This document shows, piece by piece, positions 45,839-55,321 of a stretch of DNA of 64,000 nt (position 1 is the stretch's first letter; every line of letters starts with the position of its first letter). The position numbers were made by a program, and so were the translations under genes. The stretch spans positions 1 through 64,000 of the forward strand of contig CABZWK010000003.1 of NCBI GenBank assembly GCA_902529365.1. The letters are read 5' to 3'. The notes under the pieces are model-generated. The model was not told where the DNA came from. It saw only the letters and a program-made list of their open reading frames with translations, and searched no databases. Source of the DNA: an uncultured Balneola sp. (GTDB lineage Bacteria; Bacteroidota; Rhodothermia; Balneolales; Balneolaceae).

Positions 45839-46483
45839 ATGAATTCTATGTTTAATCCCTCTTTTTTGCTCACATTCGTTTTCAATAACACAGGAAGAAG
45901 GTTCACCTATGCTGTTTACACCTTCGTGCTAGTTTTAGTGGTCTGCTCCATGCCTCAATCTCTTTTTGGACAAACTCAAGCTAACATCCCTCCTGCAGAA
46001 AGTTACTTTCATCAAGGTGCGCAACAATTCATCTACAACAACTTAGAGGCGGCTATTAGTGCTGTAGAGACTGGATTAGAACGTTATCCGGATGACCTGA
46101 AGCTCCAAAGTCTATATGAGCAGCTGAAAGAACAGCAGCAGCAGCAGAATCAGGATAGCCAGAATGAACAAGATAACGGGGATCAAAACGAAGAAAATTC
46201 TGAGCAAAATTCAGAACAGCAAATGAACGAAGAAAACTCAGAGCAAAACTCAGAAAGTGAAGAACAAGAGTCAGAAAATGACGATCAGAGTCAAAGCCAA
46301 GATGAACAGGCTCCAAACGATTCCGATCCAAGGGAGCGTACTGAAGCAGAAGAACTAAAAGATTTAAGCAAAGAAGAGGCCCAAAAAATCCTACAGGCAT
46401 TAGCTCAAAAAGAAAAAGAATTGTTAAAGGAATTCAAAAAAGCTAAAACCAAAGGCGGAAAGACACATGAAAAAGATTGGTAA
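45839..46483 (+). CDS. BatC-like protein (second copy) with Q/E/N-rich tail
   Basis: A 214-residue protein. An N-terminal basic stretch and hydrophobic segment (YTFVLVLVVCSMPQSLFGQ) form a signal peptide. A short TPR-like unit (AESYFHQGAQQFIYNNLEAAI) is at 50-95. Residues 100-165 are low-complexity: a run of Gln, then repeats of NEENSEQNSEQ and SESEEQESENDDQ. The tail is helical and Lys/Glu rich (LSKEEAQKILQALAQKEKEL). It overlaps the batD gene by 17 bases, which supports translational coupling. A starting ATG at 45848 is equally possible. Confidence 0.75.
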   Translation: MNSMFNPSFLLTFVFNNTGRRFTYAVYTFVLVLVVCSMPQSLFGQTQANIPPAESYFHQGAQQFIYNNLEAAISAVETGLERYPDDLKLQSLYEQLKEQQQQQNQDSQNEQDNGDQNEENSEQNSEQQMNEENSEQNSESEEQESENDDQSQSQDEQAPNDSDPRERTEAEELKDLSKEEAQKILQALAQKEKELLKEFKKAKTKGGKTHEKDW

Positions 46484-48263
46484 ATCTATACCGTATCTAC
46501 TTCTCTTTTTTCTTGCGAGTATTCCCAGCTTTATTTGGGCACAAAACTCTCCTATTCAGGTACAGGCCAAACTGTCTGAAACCAATATATACAATGGAGA
46601 ATCGGTACTCCTAGAGTTCATTATCTCCGGTAGAAGTTTAAACAGCATTGATCGCCCAACTATACTTGATGTACCTGGACTCCGGTGGATAAGCGGTTCA
46701 AATAGACAAGGACAGAGTATTCAATATGTAAATGGTCGCCCTAGTGTTACCTATACCTATGGGTATCAATTTGTTGCAACTCAGGTTGGCAACTATACCC
46801 TTCCTTCCTTTGATATTACCGTTAACGGTGAAGTTTACCGTACGGAACCTATTTCATTTCGGGTATTGGATCCAGCGAATTCACAACAAAATGGTGGGGC
46901 TAGTCCAGATATTTTTGTCCGGTTAGAGCCCAACAAAACCACTGCTTTCTTAGGTGAACAAATCGTAATAGATGTCGTATTGTATTTCAAAAATTCCATT
47001 GAAGTTCGGTCATATCAAGCAAGTCCAGGCTGGAAAGCAGAAGGCTTTTGGAAAGAAGAACTTGAAAATACCCAACAGACTCGTGCTACATCCACCTTAG
47101 TTGAGGGAGAGCGATATCAACGAGCTAAACTTTTGCAGTACGCCCTTTTTCCAAGTAAAAGAGGTAAGCTAATTCTAAGCCCATTTGAAATTACTGTCTT
47201 AATTCAACAGCGCAACAGACGTCAAGATATATTTAGCTTCGGTTTGGGTCAGGAGCGTAAAAATATTCAAACACCCCCCACCGAAATAACCATTAACCCA
47301 CTCCCCACTCATCAGAGTACAGAAAACAACCTCTTCCTTTCAGCTGTTGGGACATTCCAAATAGAGCGCAGCATCGAACCCACCGAAGCCCTAGTTGGAG
47401 AAAGTATTGAAATTACCACTCGCATATCCGGAACCGGAAATCTTCCTCTAATTCAATCTCCAGATTATGCCTACCCTGCTGAATTTGAACAGTACAATCC
47501 ACAAGAAATCAGTACCATCCAACGATCCGGTTCGACCATTTCCGGAACAAAAACCTTTACCGATATTGTAATTGCACGTAACGAAGGAAGCTACACTATT
47601 CCGGCAACTCAGCTTCTATACTTCGACCCACTAGCAGAAGAGTATAAAGCAATTGGTCTTCCAGCTCAAAGTATTCGAGTTATCCGAGATGCTAACGCCG
47701 TACGCTCTACCACTGAAATGCTACGATTCGACATTGAACCCGTGGCTGGATTAGTGGCCTGGAAAAAAGACTCAAAGAAAAGGATAGCTGAACAGCCCCT
47801 TTTGCTACTTTTCTTACTTCTTCCCTTGACTGGCCTGGTCATAGGATTATTTGTTAAAAAATATCAGGATCGCCTACAAAATGATCATAATTTTGCTCGT
47901 AAGCGGGGAGCTCTAAAGACGGCAAAAAGTGCTTTTAATGAGCTTCGTACTAAGGCTGAACGACAAAAAAGAGACGACAAGAGTACTGTAAAAGACCGCT
48001 ATCACGAGCTCTATCACATCCTTAGCACCTACATAACCAGTCGTTGTGGAATGCATGCTGCAGGCTGGTCAACCCAGGAATTGCTAACAAGACTAGAAAA
48101 GCAGCTTAAAAGTATGTCACCTAAAGCACTAGAGCGTTGCAAGGAGATCCTAACGAAATGTGATACCATATCCTATGCACCCATTAGTTCTACCTCGGAT
48201 GTGTTAACGGATATTCAACTTGCTGAAGAGACTATTCTCGAACTTGAACGGGAGCTGAAATAA
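46467..48263 (+). CDS. batD: BatD-like protein
   Basis: A 598-residue envelope protein. Signal peptide (residues 1-25, ending FIWAQ), then beta-rich immunoglobulin-like regions beginning VQAKLSETNIYNGESVLLEF, with TYTYGYQFVATQVGNYTLPSF and later GTGNLPLIQSPDYAYP and TKTFTDIVIARNEGSYTIPA. A single membrane segment near 440-465 (QPLLLLFLLLPLTGLVIGLFV) is followed by a cytosolic basic and helical tail of about 130 residues. This is the BatD layout; BatD is in the Bacteroides aerotolerance set and works with MoxR-type AAA ATPases. It overlaps its upstream gene by 17 bases and shares one base (TAATG) with BatE. Confidence 0.87.
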   Translation: MKKIGKSIPYLLLFFLASIPSFIWAQNSPIQVQAKLSETNIYNGESVLLEFIISGRSLNSIDRPTILDVPGLRWISGSNRQGQSIQYVNGRPSVTYTYGYQFVATQVGNYTLPSFDITVNGEVYRTEPISFRVLDPANSQQNGGASPDIFVRLEPNKTTAFLGEQIVIDVVLYFKNSIEVRSYQASPGWKAEGFWKEELENTQQTRATSTLVEGERYQRAKLLQYALFPSKRGKLILSPFEITVLIQQRNRRQDIFSFGLGQERKNIQTPPTEITINPLPTHQSTENNLFLSAVGTFQIERSIEPTEALVGESIEITTRISGTGNLPLIQSPDYAYPAEFEQYNPQEISTIQRSGSTISGTKTFTDIVIARNEGSYTIPATQLLYFDPLAEEYKAIGLPAQSIRVIRDANAVRSTTEMLRFDIEPVAGLVAWKKDSKKRIAEQPLLLLFLLLPLTGLVIGLFVKKYQDRLQNDHNFARKRGALKTAKSAFNELRTKAERQKRDDKSTVKDRYHELYHILSTYITSRCGMHAAGWSTQELLTRLEKQLKSMSPKALERCKEILTKCDTISYAPISSTSDVLTDIQLAEETILELERELK

Positions 48264-49258
48264 TGCTAAAGAACAAATCATTACTGAATAGCGAAGCAAT
48301 ACATTCTTTTCTCAAGGATATCTTGGTGCCAAATACATGGTGGTATGTGGCATTACTGCTGATTTTCTTTGTGTTTTCTTCAACATCCGAAGCAAACTCG
48401 ACTTCAGGAGTAACGCCAGTGTCGCTCGAAGCAACCATAGCACTACAGACAACTCCATCACTAGTTAAAAATACTGGCACTCAGGGGTTAACACAAAATC
48501 TAAAAGGCTCCATACTCTCGGCGTCTCAGGCGCAATCCAGCTTTGAGGAGGCTACCTTTGATTTAGAACAGGCTCAATACAAAATAGCTTTGCAGAAATT
48601 TAAGCTTATTGAACAAGGTGGATTTTATTCAGGGGAATTATTTTTAAATATGGCTATTGCTGCGGTTGAATTAGATTCCTTAGGCCTGGCAAAATTTTAT
48701 CTCCAAAAAGCGGTAAAAGAACCCACCACAAAGGCCGCAGCCACTGAAGCATTGGCGTATGTAGAAAGTCAATTCAGCCGGCAAGCCGCTACCTTACCAC
48801 CACTACCATGGGAAACAGCTTTAGATTATATGGAACATAATTGGGGAAGTCTGTGGTTATTCTGGTTAGCCTTTGCTTTCTTAAGTCTATCGGTAGTTTT
48901 ATTGTTGCTTCACTGGTTTGGAAATGCACCTAACAGCAGCAAGAAATCAACTGCGAAGCGGCATACACGGACGATTATCAAAGGTTCTTGGACTTCCTTG
49001 TTCTTCTTTGTTACCAGTTTAAGTTTAGCCATTGGTACAGATTACCGCTCTGCAAAGTACAGCGAAGCCGTTATTATTGCTGAGGAAGTGGAGGTAAGAG
49101 ATTCCCCTTCAGCATCGGGGGAATTACTGGTCATGGGTTATGAAGGATATAACTGCCGGGTAGACTTTTCCGTTGACGCTATTCAAGATTGGCGCTTTAT
49201 TCGACTCAGTAATGGCCAAACAGGATGGGTACTGGACCAAACTCTACGAATTCATTAA
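48263..49258 (+). CDS. batE: BatE-like membrane protein with TPR and SH3 domains
   Basis: A 331-residue protein. Residues 25-45 are a first membrane segment (TWWYVALLLIFFVFSS). A TPR-like region (about 90-170) contains EEATFDLEQAQYKIALQKF and SGELFLNMAIAAVELDSLG. Two membrane segments follow (SLWLFWLAFAFLSLSVVLLLLHW and SLFFFVTSLSLAIG). The C-terminus is a bacterial SH3 domain: EEVEVRDSPSASGELLVMGYEG, then DWRFIRLSNGQTGWV. This combination is typical of BatE. It ends the cluster; a 7-base-stem hairpin without a T run follows. Confidence 0.87.
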   Translation: MLKNKSLLNSEAIHSFLKDILVPNTWWYVALLLIFFVFSSTSEANSTSGVTPVSLEATIALQTTPSLVKNTGTQGLTQNLKGSILSASQAQSSFEEATFDLEQAQYKIALQKFKLIEQGGFYSGELFLNMAIAAVELDSLGLAKFYLQKAVKEPTTKAAATEALAYVESQFSRQAATLPPLPWETALDYMEHNWGSLWLFWLAFAFLSLSVVLLLLHWFGNAPNSSKKSTAKRHTRTIIKGSWTSLFFFVTSLSLAIGTDYRSAKYSEAVIIAEEVEVRDSPSASGELLVMGYEGYNCRVDFSVDAIQDWRFIRLSNGQTGWVLDQTLRIH

Positions 49259-49265
49259 CTTTAAA

Positions 49266-49288
49266 GACTTTAATTAGAGAATAAAGTC
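49266..49288 (+). other. Stem-loop after the bat cluster
   Basis: GACTTTA and TAAAGTC pair around a nine-base loop, beginning eight bases after the BatE stop. There is no T tract, so it is a weak terminator candidate. Confidence 0.3.
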
Positions 49289-49374
49289 ACATTAAACTAC
49301 CTTTATACAGTGGCAATATAAGGTACGTTAGACATAACGTATACCATTCACAACCTCTATTAATTCAGCTAAAA

Positions 49375-50748
49375 ATGACGACTAACGAATTTATTGAGCA
49401 GCATAAGGAGCACTTCCTAGATGAACTATTCACCTTTCTAAGGATACCGAGTGTAAGTACCGATTCGTCCCGAAAAATAGAGGTAGAACAGGCAGCAGAT
49501 TTTTTGCTAAACCAACTAATTTCGTTGAAGCTTTCAAAAGTAGAACGCTATGAAACCCAAGGGCACCCCATCGTGTATGGAGAACATTGTCCTTTTGATG
49601 ACCAGCCCACAGTGTTAATTTATGGCCACTATGACGTTCAACCTTCCGATCCAGATCACCTATGGGATACCCCACCCTTTGAACCCACCATTAAAGATGG
49701 TAAGATTTATGCTAGAGGTGCTAGTGATGATAAGGGACAATCGTTTACCCACGTAAAAGCACTTCAATCTTTGATCGAAGCAGACGGTGGTGTTCCGGTG
49801 AATATCAAGATTCTAGTGGAAGGTGAAGAGGAAATTGGATCACCCAATTTGGTCCCCTTTATTGAATCGCATAAGGACATGCTACAGTGTGATATGGTTC
49901 TAATTTCTGACACTTCCATGTTTGGACTCGATCAACCATCCATTACTTTTGGCCTTCGAGGATTAGCTTACATGGAAGTTGAAGTTGTGGGGCCAAATAG
50001 AGATTTACACTCTGGGGTCTATGGAGGAGCGGTGGAAAATCCTCTGAATGTACTCTGTGAAATCATTGCTCAGCTGAAGGACAAAGATGGCGTTGTTCAA
50101 ATTCCCGGATTTTATGACAAAGTGGAAGCCTTAACACTAGAAGACCGACAAGCAATGGCTGATTTACCCTTTGACGAAATAGCTTATAAATCTTCCTTAG
50201 ACGTGGATGCTCTTCACGGTGAAAAAGGGTACAATACACTTGAACGGGCTTCTGCTAGACCTACCCTCGATGTCAATGGCATATGGGGCGGTTATCAAGG
50301 AGAGGGGGCTAAAACTGTACTTCCCTCTAAAGCTAATGCCAAGATTAGTATGCGGCTAGTACCCAACCAAGACCCTCATGAAATTGCCCGTTTATTTGAA
50401 CAACAAGTTTTGTCCTTAGCTCCTGATACCGTAAAAGTAAGGGTGACGGAACATCATGGTGGATATGCTTCACGCACTGACTTGAATTTTTACGGCTTAA
50501 AAGCAGCAGCGTCAGCGTTTGAGGAGGTCTACCAGAACCCGGTTCTTTTTTCCATGGAAGGTGGATCTATTCCCATTGTTGCCGATTTTAAACGGGTGTT
50601 AGGAGCTGAATCCATACTTATGGGATTTGGCGTAACCAGCGATGCTATTCATTCGCCCAATGAATCGTTTCATGTGAAAGATTTTTATAGGGGGATAAAA
50701 ACCTCTGCTCGGTTTTTCCAATTGTTAGCAGAGGATGCTAAGGCTTAA
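49375..50748 (+). CDS. M20-family metallopeptidase / dipeptidase
   Basis: A 457-residue cytosolic enzyme. It carries the M20 di-zinc pattern: IYGHYDVQP with the first metal His, GASDDKGQ with the bridging Asp, EGEEEIGS with the catalytic and metal Glu pair, and a C-terminal HSPNESF with the last metal His. A dimerisation lid lies at about 195-330, with HSGVYGGAVENPLN. It probably hydrolyses dipeptides or acylated amino acids. It is more likely a CNDP/DapE-type dipeptidase than ArgE, but exact substrate cannot be told. It sits alone after the bat cluster, on the same strand as the amidohydrolase 68 bases further on. Confidence 0.92.
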   Translation: MTTNEFIEQHKEHFLDELFTFLRIPSVSTDSSRKIEVEQAADFLLNQLISLKLSKVERYETQGHPIVYGEHCPFDDQPTVLIYGHYDVQPSDPDHLWDTPPFEPTIKDGKIYARGASDDKGQSFTHVKALQSLIEADGGVPVNIKILVEGEEEIGSPNLVPFIESHKDMLQCDMVLISDTSMFGLDQPSITFGLRGLAYMEVEVVGPNRDLHSGVYGGAVENPLNVLCEIIAQLKDKDGVVQIPGFYDKVEALTLEDRQAMADLPFDEIAYKSSLDVDALHGEKGYNTLERASARPTLDVNGIWGGYQGEGAKTVLPSKANAKISMRLVPNQDPHEIARLFEQQVLSLAPDTVKVRVTEHHGGYASRTDLNFYGLKAAASAFEEVYQNPVLFSMEGGSIPIVADFKRVLGAESILMGFGVTSDAIHSPNESFHVKDFYRGIKTSARFFQLLAEDAKA

Positions 50749-50816
50749 TTTTATTCAGAAAAGGAACCTGTATTTTCCGTTACATCAACCAGTTACATCA
50801 ACCAGAAAAGGCTGTC

Positions 50817-52397
50817 ATGAAAAAAATTCTACTTCTATTATGCTCACTATTACCAATGGTATTGCATGCGCAAATGCCAGATGCACCCGAACGAAGCGAA
50901 GGTGGCGGTCCATATGATCGACTCATCATTCGTGGAGTTCATCTTATTGATGGCACGGGTTCCCCCGCAACTGGCCCGGTAGATGTAGTGGTGGAAGGAA
51001 ATGTAATAAGTAGTATCCGAACGGTTGGTTACCCAGGCTTACCGATTAATGACCGGCGCCGCCCAGAGGCCGATGAAAATACTGAGGTAATTGATGCAAC
51101 TGGGATGTATATGCTACCCGGATTTTTTGATATGCATGCTCATACTGGTGGTGGTGCTCAGGGTACCACACCGGAATATGTGTACAAGCTTTGGTTGGCA
51201 CATGGCATTACCTCTATTCGGGAACCTGGCTCAGGTAATGGAATGGAATGGACACTGCGGCATAAGGAGCTTAGCGAAAAGAACGAGATTACAGCTCCGC
51301 GTATTTTTGCTTGGATTGGTTTTGGAAATGGTTTTGGACGGCCCATTATAACCCCAGACGATGCTCGCAAATGGGTAAAAATGATTGCTGATGCAGGAGC
51401 GGATGGGATTAAATTTTTTGGCGCCAGTCCTGAGGTGTACGCCGCGGCCATTGATGAAGCAAACCAACGAGGGCTAGGAACCATGACCCATCACGCTCAA
51501 ACTCGAGTGGTGTACAACAATGCCCTTCGTTCTGCCCAACTGGGTTTGACGAGCATGACCCATTGGTATGGACTTCCTGAGGCGCTTTTCGAAGATCGTA
51601 TCATTCAAGATTATCCGCTCGATTATAATTATAACAATGAGCAACATCGGTTTGAAGAAGCAGGGAAATTGTGGGCTCAAGCAGCTGAACCGTATTCGGA
51701 GAAGTGGAATGCCGTGATGAATGAAATGCTTGAGTTAGATTTTACACTGAATCCTACCTTCACTATTTATGAAGCCAATCGAAGTTTAATGACTCAGCGC
51801 CGCGCAGAATGGCATGAACGATATACTCTTCCGTCTCTATGGCGTTTTTACGAGCCCAGCCGGATTTCTCATGGTTCGTACTGGCTTGATTGGGGGACTG
51901 AACAAGAAATTGCATGGAAAGAAAACTTTCGACTATGGATGGAATTTGTCAACGAATATAAGAACAGAGGTGGCCGTGTGACACTTGGTTCGGATGCAGG
52001 ATATATCTATAAATTGTATGGATTTGGATACATACAGGAAATGGAGCTTATGCGAGAGGCTGGTTTTCATCCATTGGAGATATTCCAATCAGCTTCGTTA
52101 AAGGGAGCAGAAGTACTTGGAGTTGATGATCAACTTGGTACTATTGAGTTGGGAAAGTTAGCTGACATGGTCATCTTAGATGCCAACCCTATGGCTAATT
52201 TAAAGGTACTTTTTGGTACCGGTTCTATTTTGGTGAATGAAGATAATGAGGTTACTCGACATGGTGGAGTAGTCTACACTATCAAAGATGGTATTGTCTT
52301 CGACGCTAAAGCACTATTAAAGGATGTAGAAGAGATGGTGAAGTCGGCTAAAGACGACGAAGATACGGATATTACTCAACCAGGATTGGATTATTAA
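50817..52397 (+). CDS. Secreted amidohydrolase-family protein
   Basis: A 526-residue metal-dependent hydrolase with an N-terminal signal peptide (MKKILLLLCSLLPMVLHAQ), so it acts in the periplasm or outside. The catalytic barrel has MLPGFFDMHAHTGGG (HxH metal ligands), GADGIKFFG, GTMTHHAQ and TSMTHW (His ligands), and LGSDAGYI (final Asp). The C-terminal beta-sandwich ends with LGKLADMVILDANP. The family includes imidazolonepropionase-like and prolidase-like enzymes; substrate unknown. It converges with the TolC-type gene across 20 bases. Confidence 0.92.
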   Translation: MKKILLLLCSLLPMVLHAQMPDAPERSEGGGPYDRLIIRGVHLIDGTGSPATGPVDVVVEGNVISSIRTVGYPGLPINDRRRPEADENTEVIDATGMYMLPGFFDMHAHTGGGAQGTTPEYVYKLWLAHGITSIREPGSGNGMEWTLRHKELSEKNEITAPRIFAWIGFGNGFGRPIITPDDARKWVKMIADAGADGIKFFGASPEVYAAAIDEANQRGLGTMTHHAQTRVVYNNALRSAQLGLTSMTHWYGLPEALFEDRIIQDYPLDYNYNNEQHRFEEAGKLWAQAAEPYSEKWNAVMNEMLELDFTLNPTFTIYEANRSLMTQRRAEWHERYTLPSLWRFYEPSRISHGSYWLDWGTEQEIAWKENFRLWMEFVNEYKNRGGRVTLGSDAGYIYKLYGFGYIQEMELMREAGFHPLEIFQSASLKGAEVLGVDDQLGTIELGKLADMVILDANPMANLKVLFGTGSILVNEDNEVTRHGGVVYTIKDGIVFDAKALLKDVEEMVKSAKDDEDTDITQPGLDY

Positions 52398-52417
52398 GGA
52401 TTCGCTTGCAGCGTAAA

Positions 52418-53932
52418 TCAAAATTCGATTATATATAATATGGGCTCATTTTGTTCGAAATCGTACAGGGTGAGCCTTCTTAAATTATAATACCCAGTCC
52501 AATACGAACGTAAGGCTTGAATGTAGTTTCGCCGGGCACCATCTTTTTCATTCTGCGCAATAAAAAGATTGGTTACATCTATTCGACCTATCAAATACCT
52601 ATTTTTAGATACATCATAACGGCGAGTGGCTATTTCGTCGGATATTCTGGCTAATTCGACCTGATCTCGAAGTTGTGGAAATTCTCTCACCGTACTTTTT
52701 ATGCTAAGTTCAAACTGCCTTTTCTGGTAGGCAATTGTATTGGCTGTTTCCATTTGGTCATTACGGGCCGATTTAATTTCAGCCATATTTTTACCCCAAT
52801 TAAAAATCGGAACTTCAAAACCCAAGCTGAAAAATTGCCGATTTTGTGGGTCTTCATATAGCTGGTCAAAATCTTGAGAGGTTTGATTTAATCCGAAACT
52901 AGCTTGCAGAGTAGCCGAAAGACCCGTGCTTTTTCTAGCTTGATCGTAGGTTTGATCGGCTAGTAATTCATTTAACTCGAATTGAAGCGCGGTTGAATTA
53001 TTTTCACGGGCCAGGTCGTAAGCCTGCTCAACAACCAAATCAAATGAAGGGGCAACACTTGGGAGAACAATTTCCAAAATCTCGTCATCATCTAAACCTA
53101 GTAATGCTTTAAACTCTTCTTCTATACGTAGATAATTGATTCCAGCGGTAGTCAAAGAATTTCGGGCATTTCGAAATTCTAGCTCACTTTGCAAGAGTTC
53201 GTTTTCTGCAATGCTACCTACTTGAAAGCGCCCTTGCGAAATATTGTATATAGAATCATTCACCGTTACATTGAACTCTGCGACTTCGACATTTATTTTA
53301 GCAAGAAGGAGATCAAAAAAGCTTTGAGTAACGGTAAAGGCTAGATTCTCAAGATCCTCTACATATTGTTTTTGGGCAATACGATATCGGAGGGGCTCAG
53401 TAATTGCCCTCCATTTGAGCGAATTAAACTGGTTTAAAGGCTGTCGATAGCTAGCAACGAGAGGTGTACTTTGCCATAAGTAGGTATTTTCACTTTGAAA
53501 AATCCCTAATCGAGTCAGTCCCGAAGATAAAGACAGGCGACCCCCTGTAGGCATTATATTCTGATCTATAGAAACTCCTAGAGACGCCTCTGACTGGGTC
53601 CGTGAAGAAAAAGTCACAGTACCATCGTCCAGAGTATTGGAAAAAATAGACTTGTTGTAATTAGGGGCATCACCAGTCAGGCTAATACTAGGCAGTAAAT
53701 CTGCTCGAAAACTTCGGAATCTCCACTTTGCTGATAATAGTGCGTAGCGAGCCGCCCTAGACAAAGGGCTGTTCAACTTGGCATATTCAATACTTTGTTC
53801 CAACCCAAAAACTCGGGTAGGTGATGCGTTATTAGCTATTGCTTGTTCTTGTGCGTGTATTATTGGGGAAAATGTATGAGAAGTAGCCAACATACATCCA
53901 AAAAGAAAAAGGGCAACTATTCGTTTATTCAT
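52418..53932 (-). CDS. TolC-family outer-membrane channel
   Basis: A 504-residue protein. I chose the start at 53932 because it gives a clean signal peptide (MNKRIVALFLFGCMLATS) and overlaps the upstream permease gene by 8 bases, a normal coupled junction; the long frame reaches 53989 but runs into that gene. Two long-helix repeats follow with GLEQSIEYAKLNSPLSRAA and LAFTVTQSFFDLLLAKINVEVA. Typical C-terminal repeat wording is KSTVREFPQLRDQVELARIS. It is the outlet of the adjacent adaptor and MacB-type permease. It is only distantly related to the other TolC protein at 27254. Confidence 0.9.
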   Translation of the reverse strand: MNKRIVALFLFGCMLATSHTFSPIIHAQEQAIANNASPTRVFGLEQSIEYAKLNSPLSRAARYALLSAKWRFRSFRADLLPSISLTGDAPNYNKSIFSNTLDDGTVTFSSRTQSEASLGVSIDQNIMPTGGRLSLSSGLTRLGIFQSENTYLWQSTPLVASYRQPLNQFNSLKWRAITEPLRYRIAQKQYVEDLENLAFTVTQSFFDLLLAKINVEVAEFNVTVNDSIYNISQGRFQVGSIAENELLQSELEFRNARNSLTTAGINYLRIEEEFKALLGLDDDEILEIVLPSVAPSFDLVVEQAYDLARENNSTALQFELNELLADQTYDQARKSTGLSATLQASFGLNQTSQDFDQLYEDPQNRQFFSLGFEVPIFNWGKNMAEIKSARNDQMETANTIAYQKRQFELSIKSTVREFPQLRDQVELARISDEIATRRYDVSKNRYLIGRIDVTNLFIAQNEKDGARRNYIQALRSYWTGYYNLRRLTLYDFEQNEPILYIIEF

Positions 53933-55316
53933 GGCGTAATGCGTGTACAGGATCTTGTTGGGCAGCTCTTCGGGCGGGCATATATCCAAATATTACCCCT
54001 ATAACCAAGGCTACTCCAAATGAAATGATTATGGAAAACGGACTTACAATGGTTGCGATATCAGCAGTCCATTCAATGGCAAAGCTAAAAACCACTCCTA
54101 GAAAAATCCCTACCAAGCCCCCACCTACACTTAAGGCTAGAGATTCGGTTAAAAACTGTAATTCAATGTCTTTCTTTTGAGCGCCTACAGCCAATCGAAG
54201 ACCAATTTCTTTGTAACGCTCCACCACCGATGCCAGCATAATGTTCATAATACCAATCCCACCAACAATGAGAGAAATAGAGGCGATGGAAGACAGCACT
54301 ATATTGAAAATACGCTTGGTTCTTTGCTCTTGTTGAAGCAGCTGTTCTGGAACAATAATTTCATAATCTACTACTCCATTGTGACGACGCTTTAGCATTC
54401 TAGATAAGACTTCTGCAATGGAGACACTATACTCGGAGTCACTCACCCGAACAATGACCTTATCGAGTTGATGGTAATTGATTCTGACTGCATCTTCCTC
54501 TTCCTCATCAGAACTAGTTCCTCCTGAAGAAATCACCAATCTACCTCCCCTAAATCCACCACCACCACCACCTGCATCTATATCGTCCTTAGTAACCAAT
54601 GCCCTATTTTTAAAGCGTAATAGTACGGTTGTAACTGGGGCAAAAATATCTAGATTATAATTTCGGATACCTAAACGTTCGATATTTTCAGTGCTCAACT
54701 TTTTTTTCTGCAATACTCCAACAACGGTAAGCCAAAGGTTTCCTACTTTTATTTTTTTACCAATTGGATTTTCACCTGGGAAAAACTTGGTTTTAACATC
54801 GTATCCAATAACACAAACAGGTTCTGCTCGTTCGATTTGAGAACGATTGAATTTATTTCCTTCAACCACATCAAAACTATTAATGTTAAAATACTCCTCA
54901 CTAACTCCAACGATTTTCCCACTTCGCATTCTGGCTTTTCGTATGAAATTAGATTCGAATACAATTTCGGGACTTATGTATTCAACCTCGGGAACCAACT
55001 CACGAATACTTTCAATGTCGTGCAGTGTTAGCCCGGGGGAATACTTATTGGACTCTCCTTCCCCATTATCTTGACCAAGCTGCCCTTCTGTTTGCTCGAG
55101 TGTAGGCTGAATAATTACATTATTCGTGCCTAAGAGTTCCATTTGACTTAACACCTCTTGTTGTGCACCACTACCTATAGCCAACATAGCTATGACCGAA
55201 GCAACTCCAAAAATAATCCCTAATGAGGTTAATAGGGCTCGCAGCTTGTTTCGTTGTATGGCCTCTAGTGCAATATCTAGATTGTATAAAAGCTTTTGGC
55301 TGTTAATGTTGCTCAT
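53925..55316 (-). CDS. MacB-type ABC transporter permease with low-complexity insertion
   Basis: A 463-residue permease. One membrane segment near residues 30-52 (LRALLTSLGIIFGVASVIAMLAIGSGA) precedes a periplasmic MacB_PCD domain, and three segments at about 335-445 form the FtsX domain: SIASISLIVGGIGIMNIMLASV, YKEIGLRLAVGAQKKDIELQF and GVIFGYMPARRAAQQDPVHALRHE. Within the periplasmic domain, at about 240-275, is an odd insertion: glycine-rich GGGGGGFRGG followed by DEEEEED. It lacks the N-terminal ATPase that MacB has, so a separate ATPase is required; none is in this operon. It follows the adaptor gene by five bases. Confidence 0.9.
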   Translation of the reverse strand: MSNINSQKLLYNLDIALEAIQRNKLRALLTSLGIIFGVASVIAMLAIGSGAQQEVLSQMELLGTNNVIIQPTLEQTEGQLGQDNGEGESNKYSPGLTLHDIESIRELVPEVEYISPEIVFESNFIRKARMRSGKIVGVSEEYFNINSFDVVEGNKFNRSQIERAEPVCVIGYDVKTKFFPGENPIGKKIKVGNLWLTVVGVLQKKKLSTENIERLGIRNYNLDIFAPVTTVLLRFKNRALVTKDDIDAGGGGGGFRGGRLVISSGGTSSDEEEEDAVRINYHQLDKVIVRVSDSEYSVSIAEVLSRMLKRRHNGVVDYEIIVPEQLLQQEQRTKRIFNIVLSSIASISLIVGGIGIMNIMLASVVERYKEIGLRLAVGAQKKDIELQFLTESLALSVGGGLVGIFLGVVFSFAIEWTADIATIVSPFSIIISFGVALVIGVIFGYMPARRAAQQDPVHALRHE

Positions 55317-55321
55317 GGGAC

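Noticed and set aside
46130-46280. Low-complexity CAG/GAA-rich tract resembling a simple repeat
   Set aside because: It is in frame and encodes the Gln/Glu/Asn-rich segment typical of BatC-like proteins.
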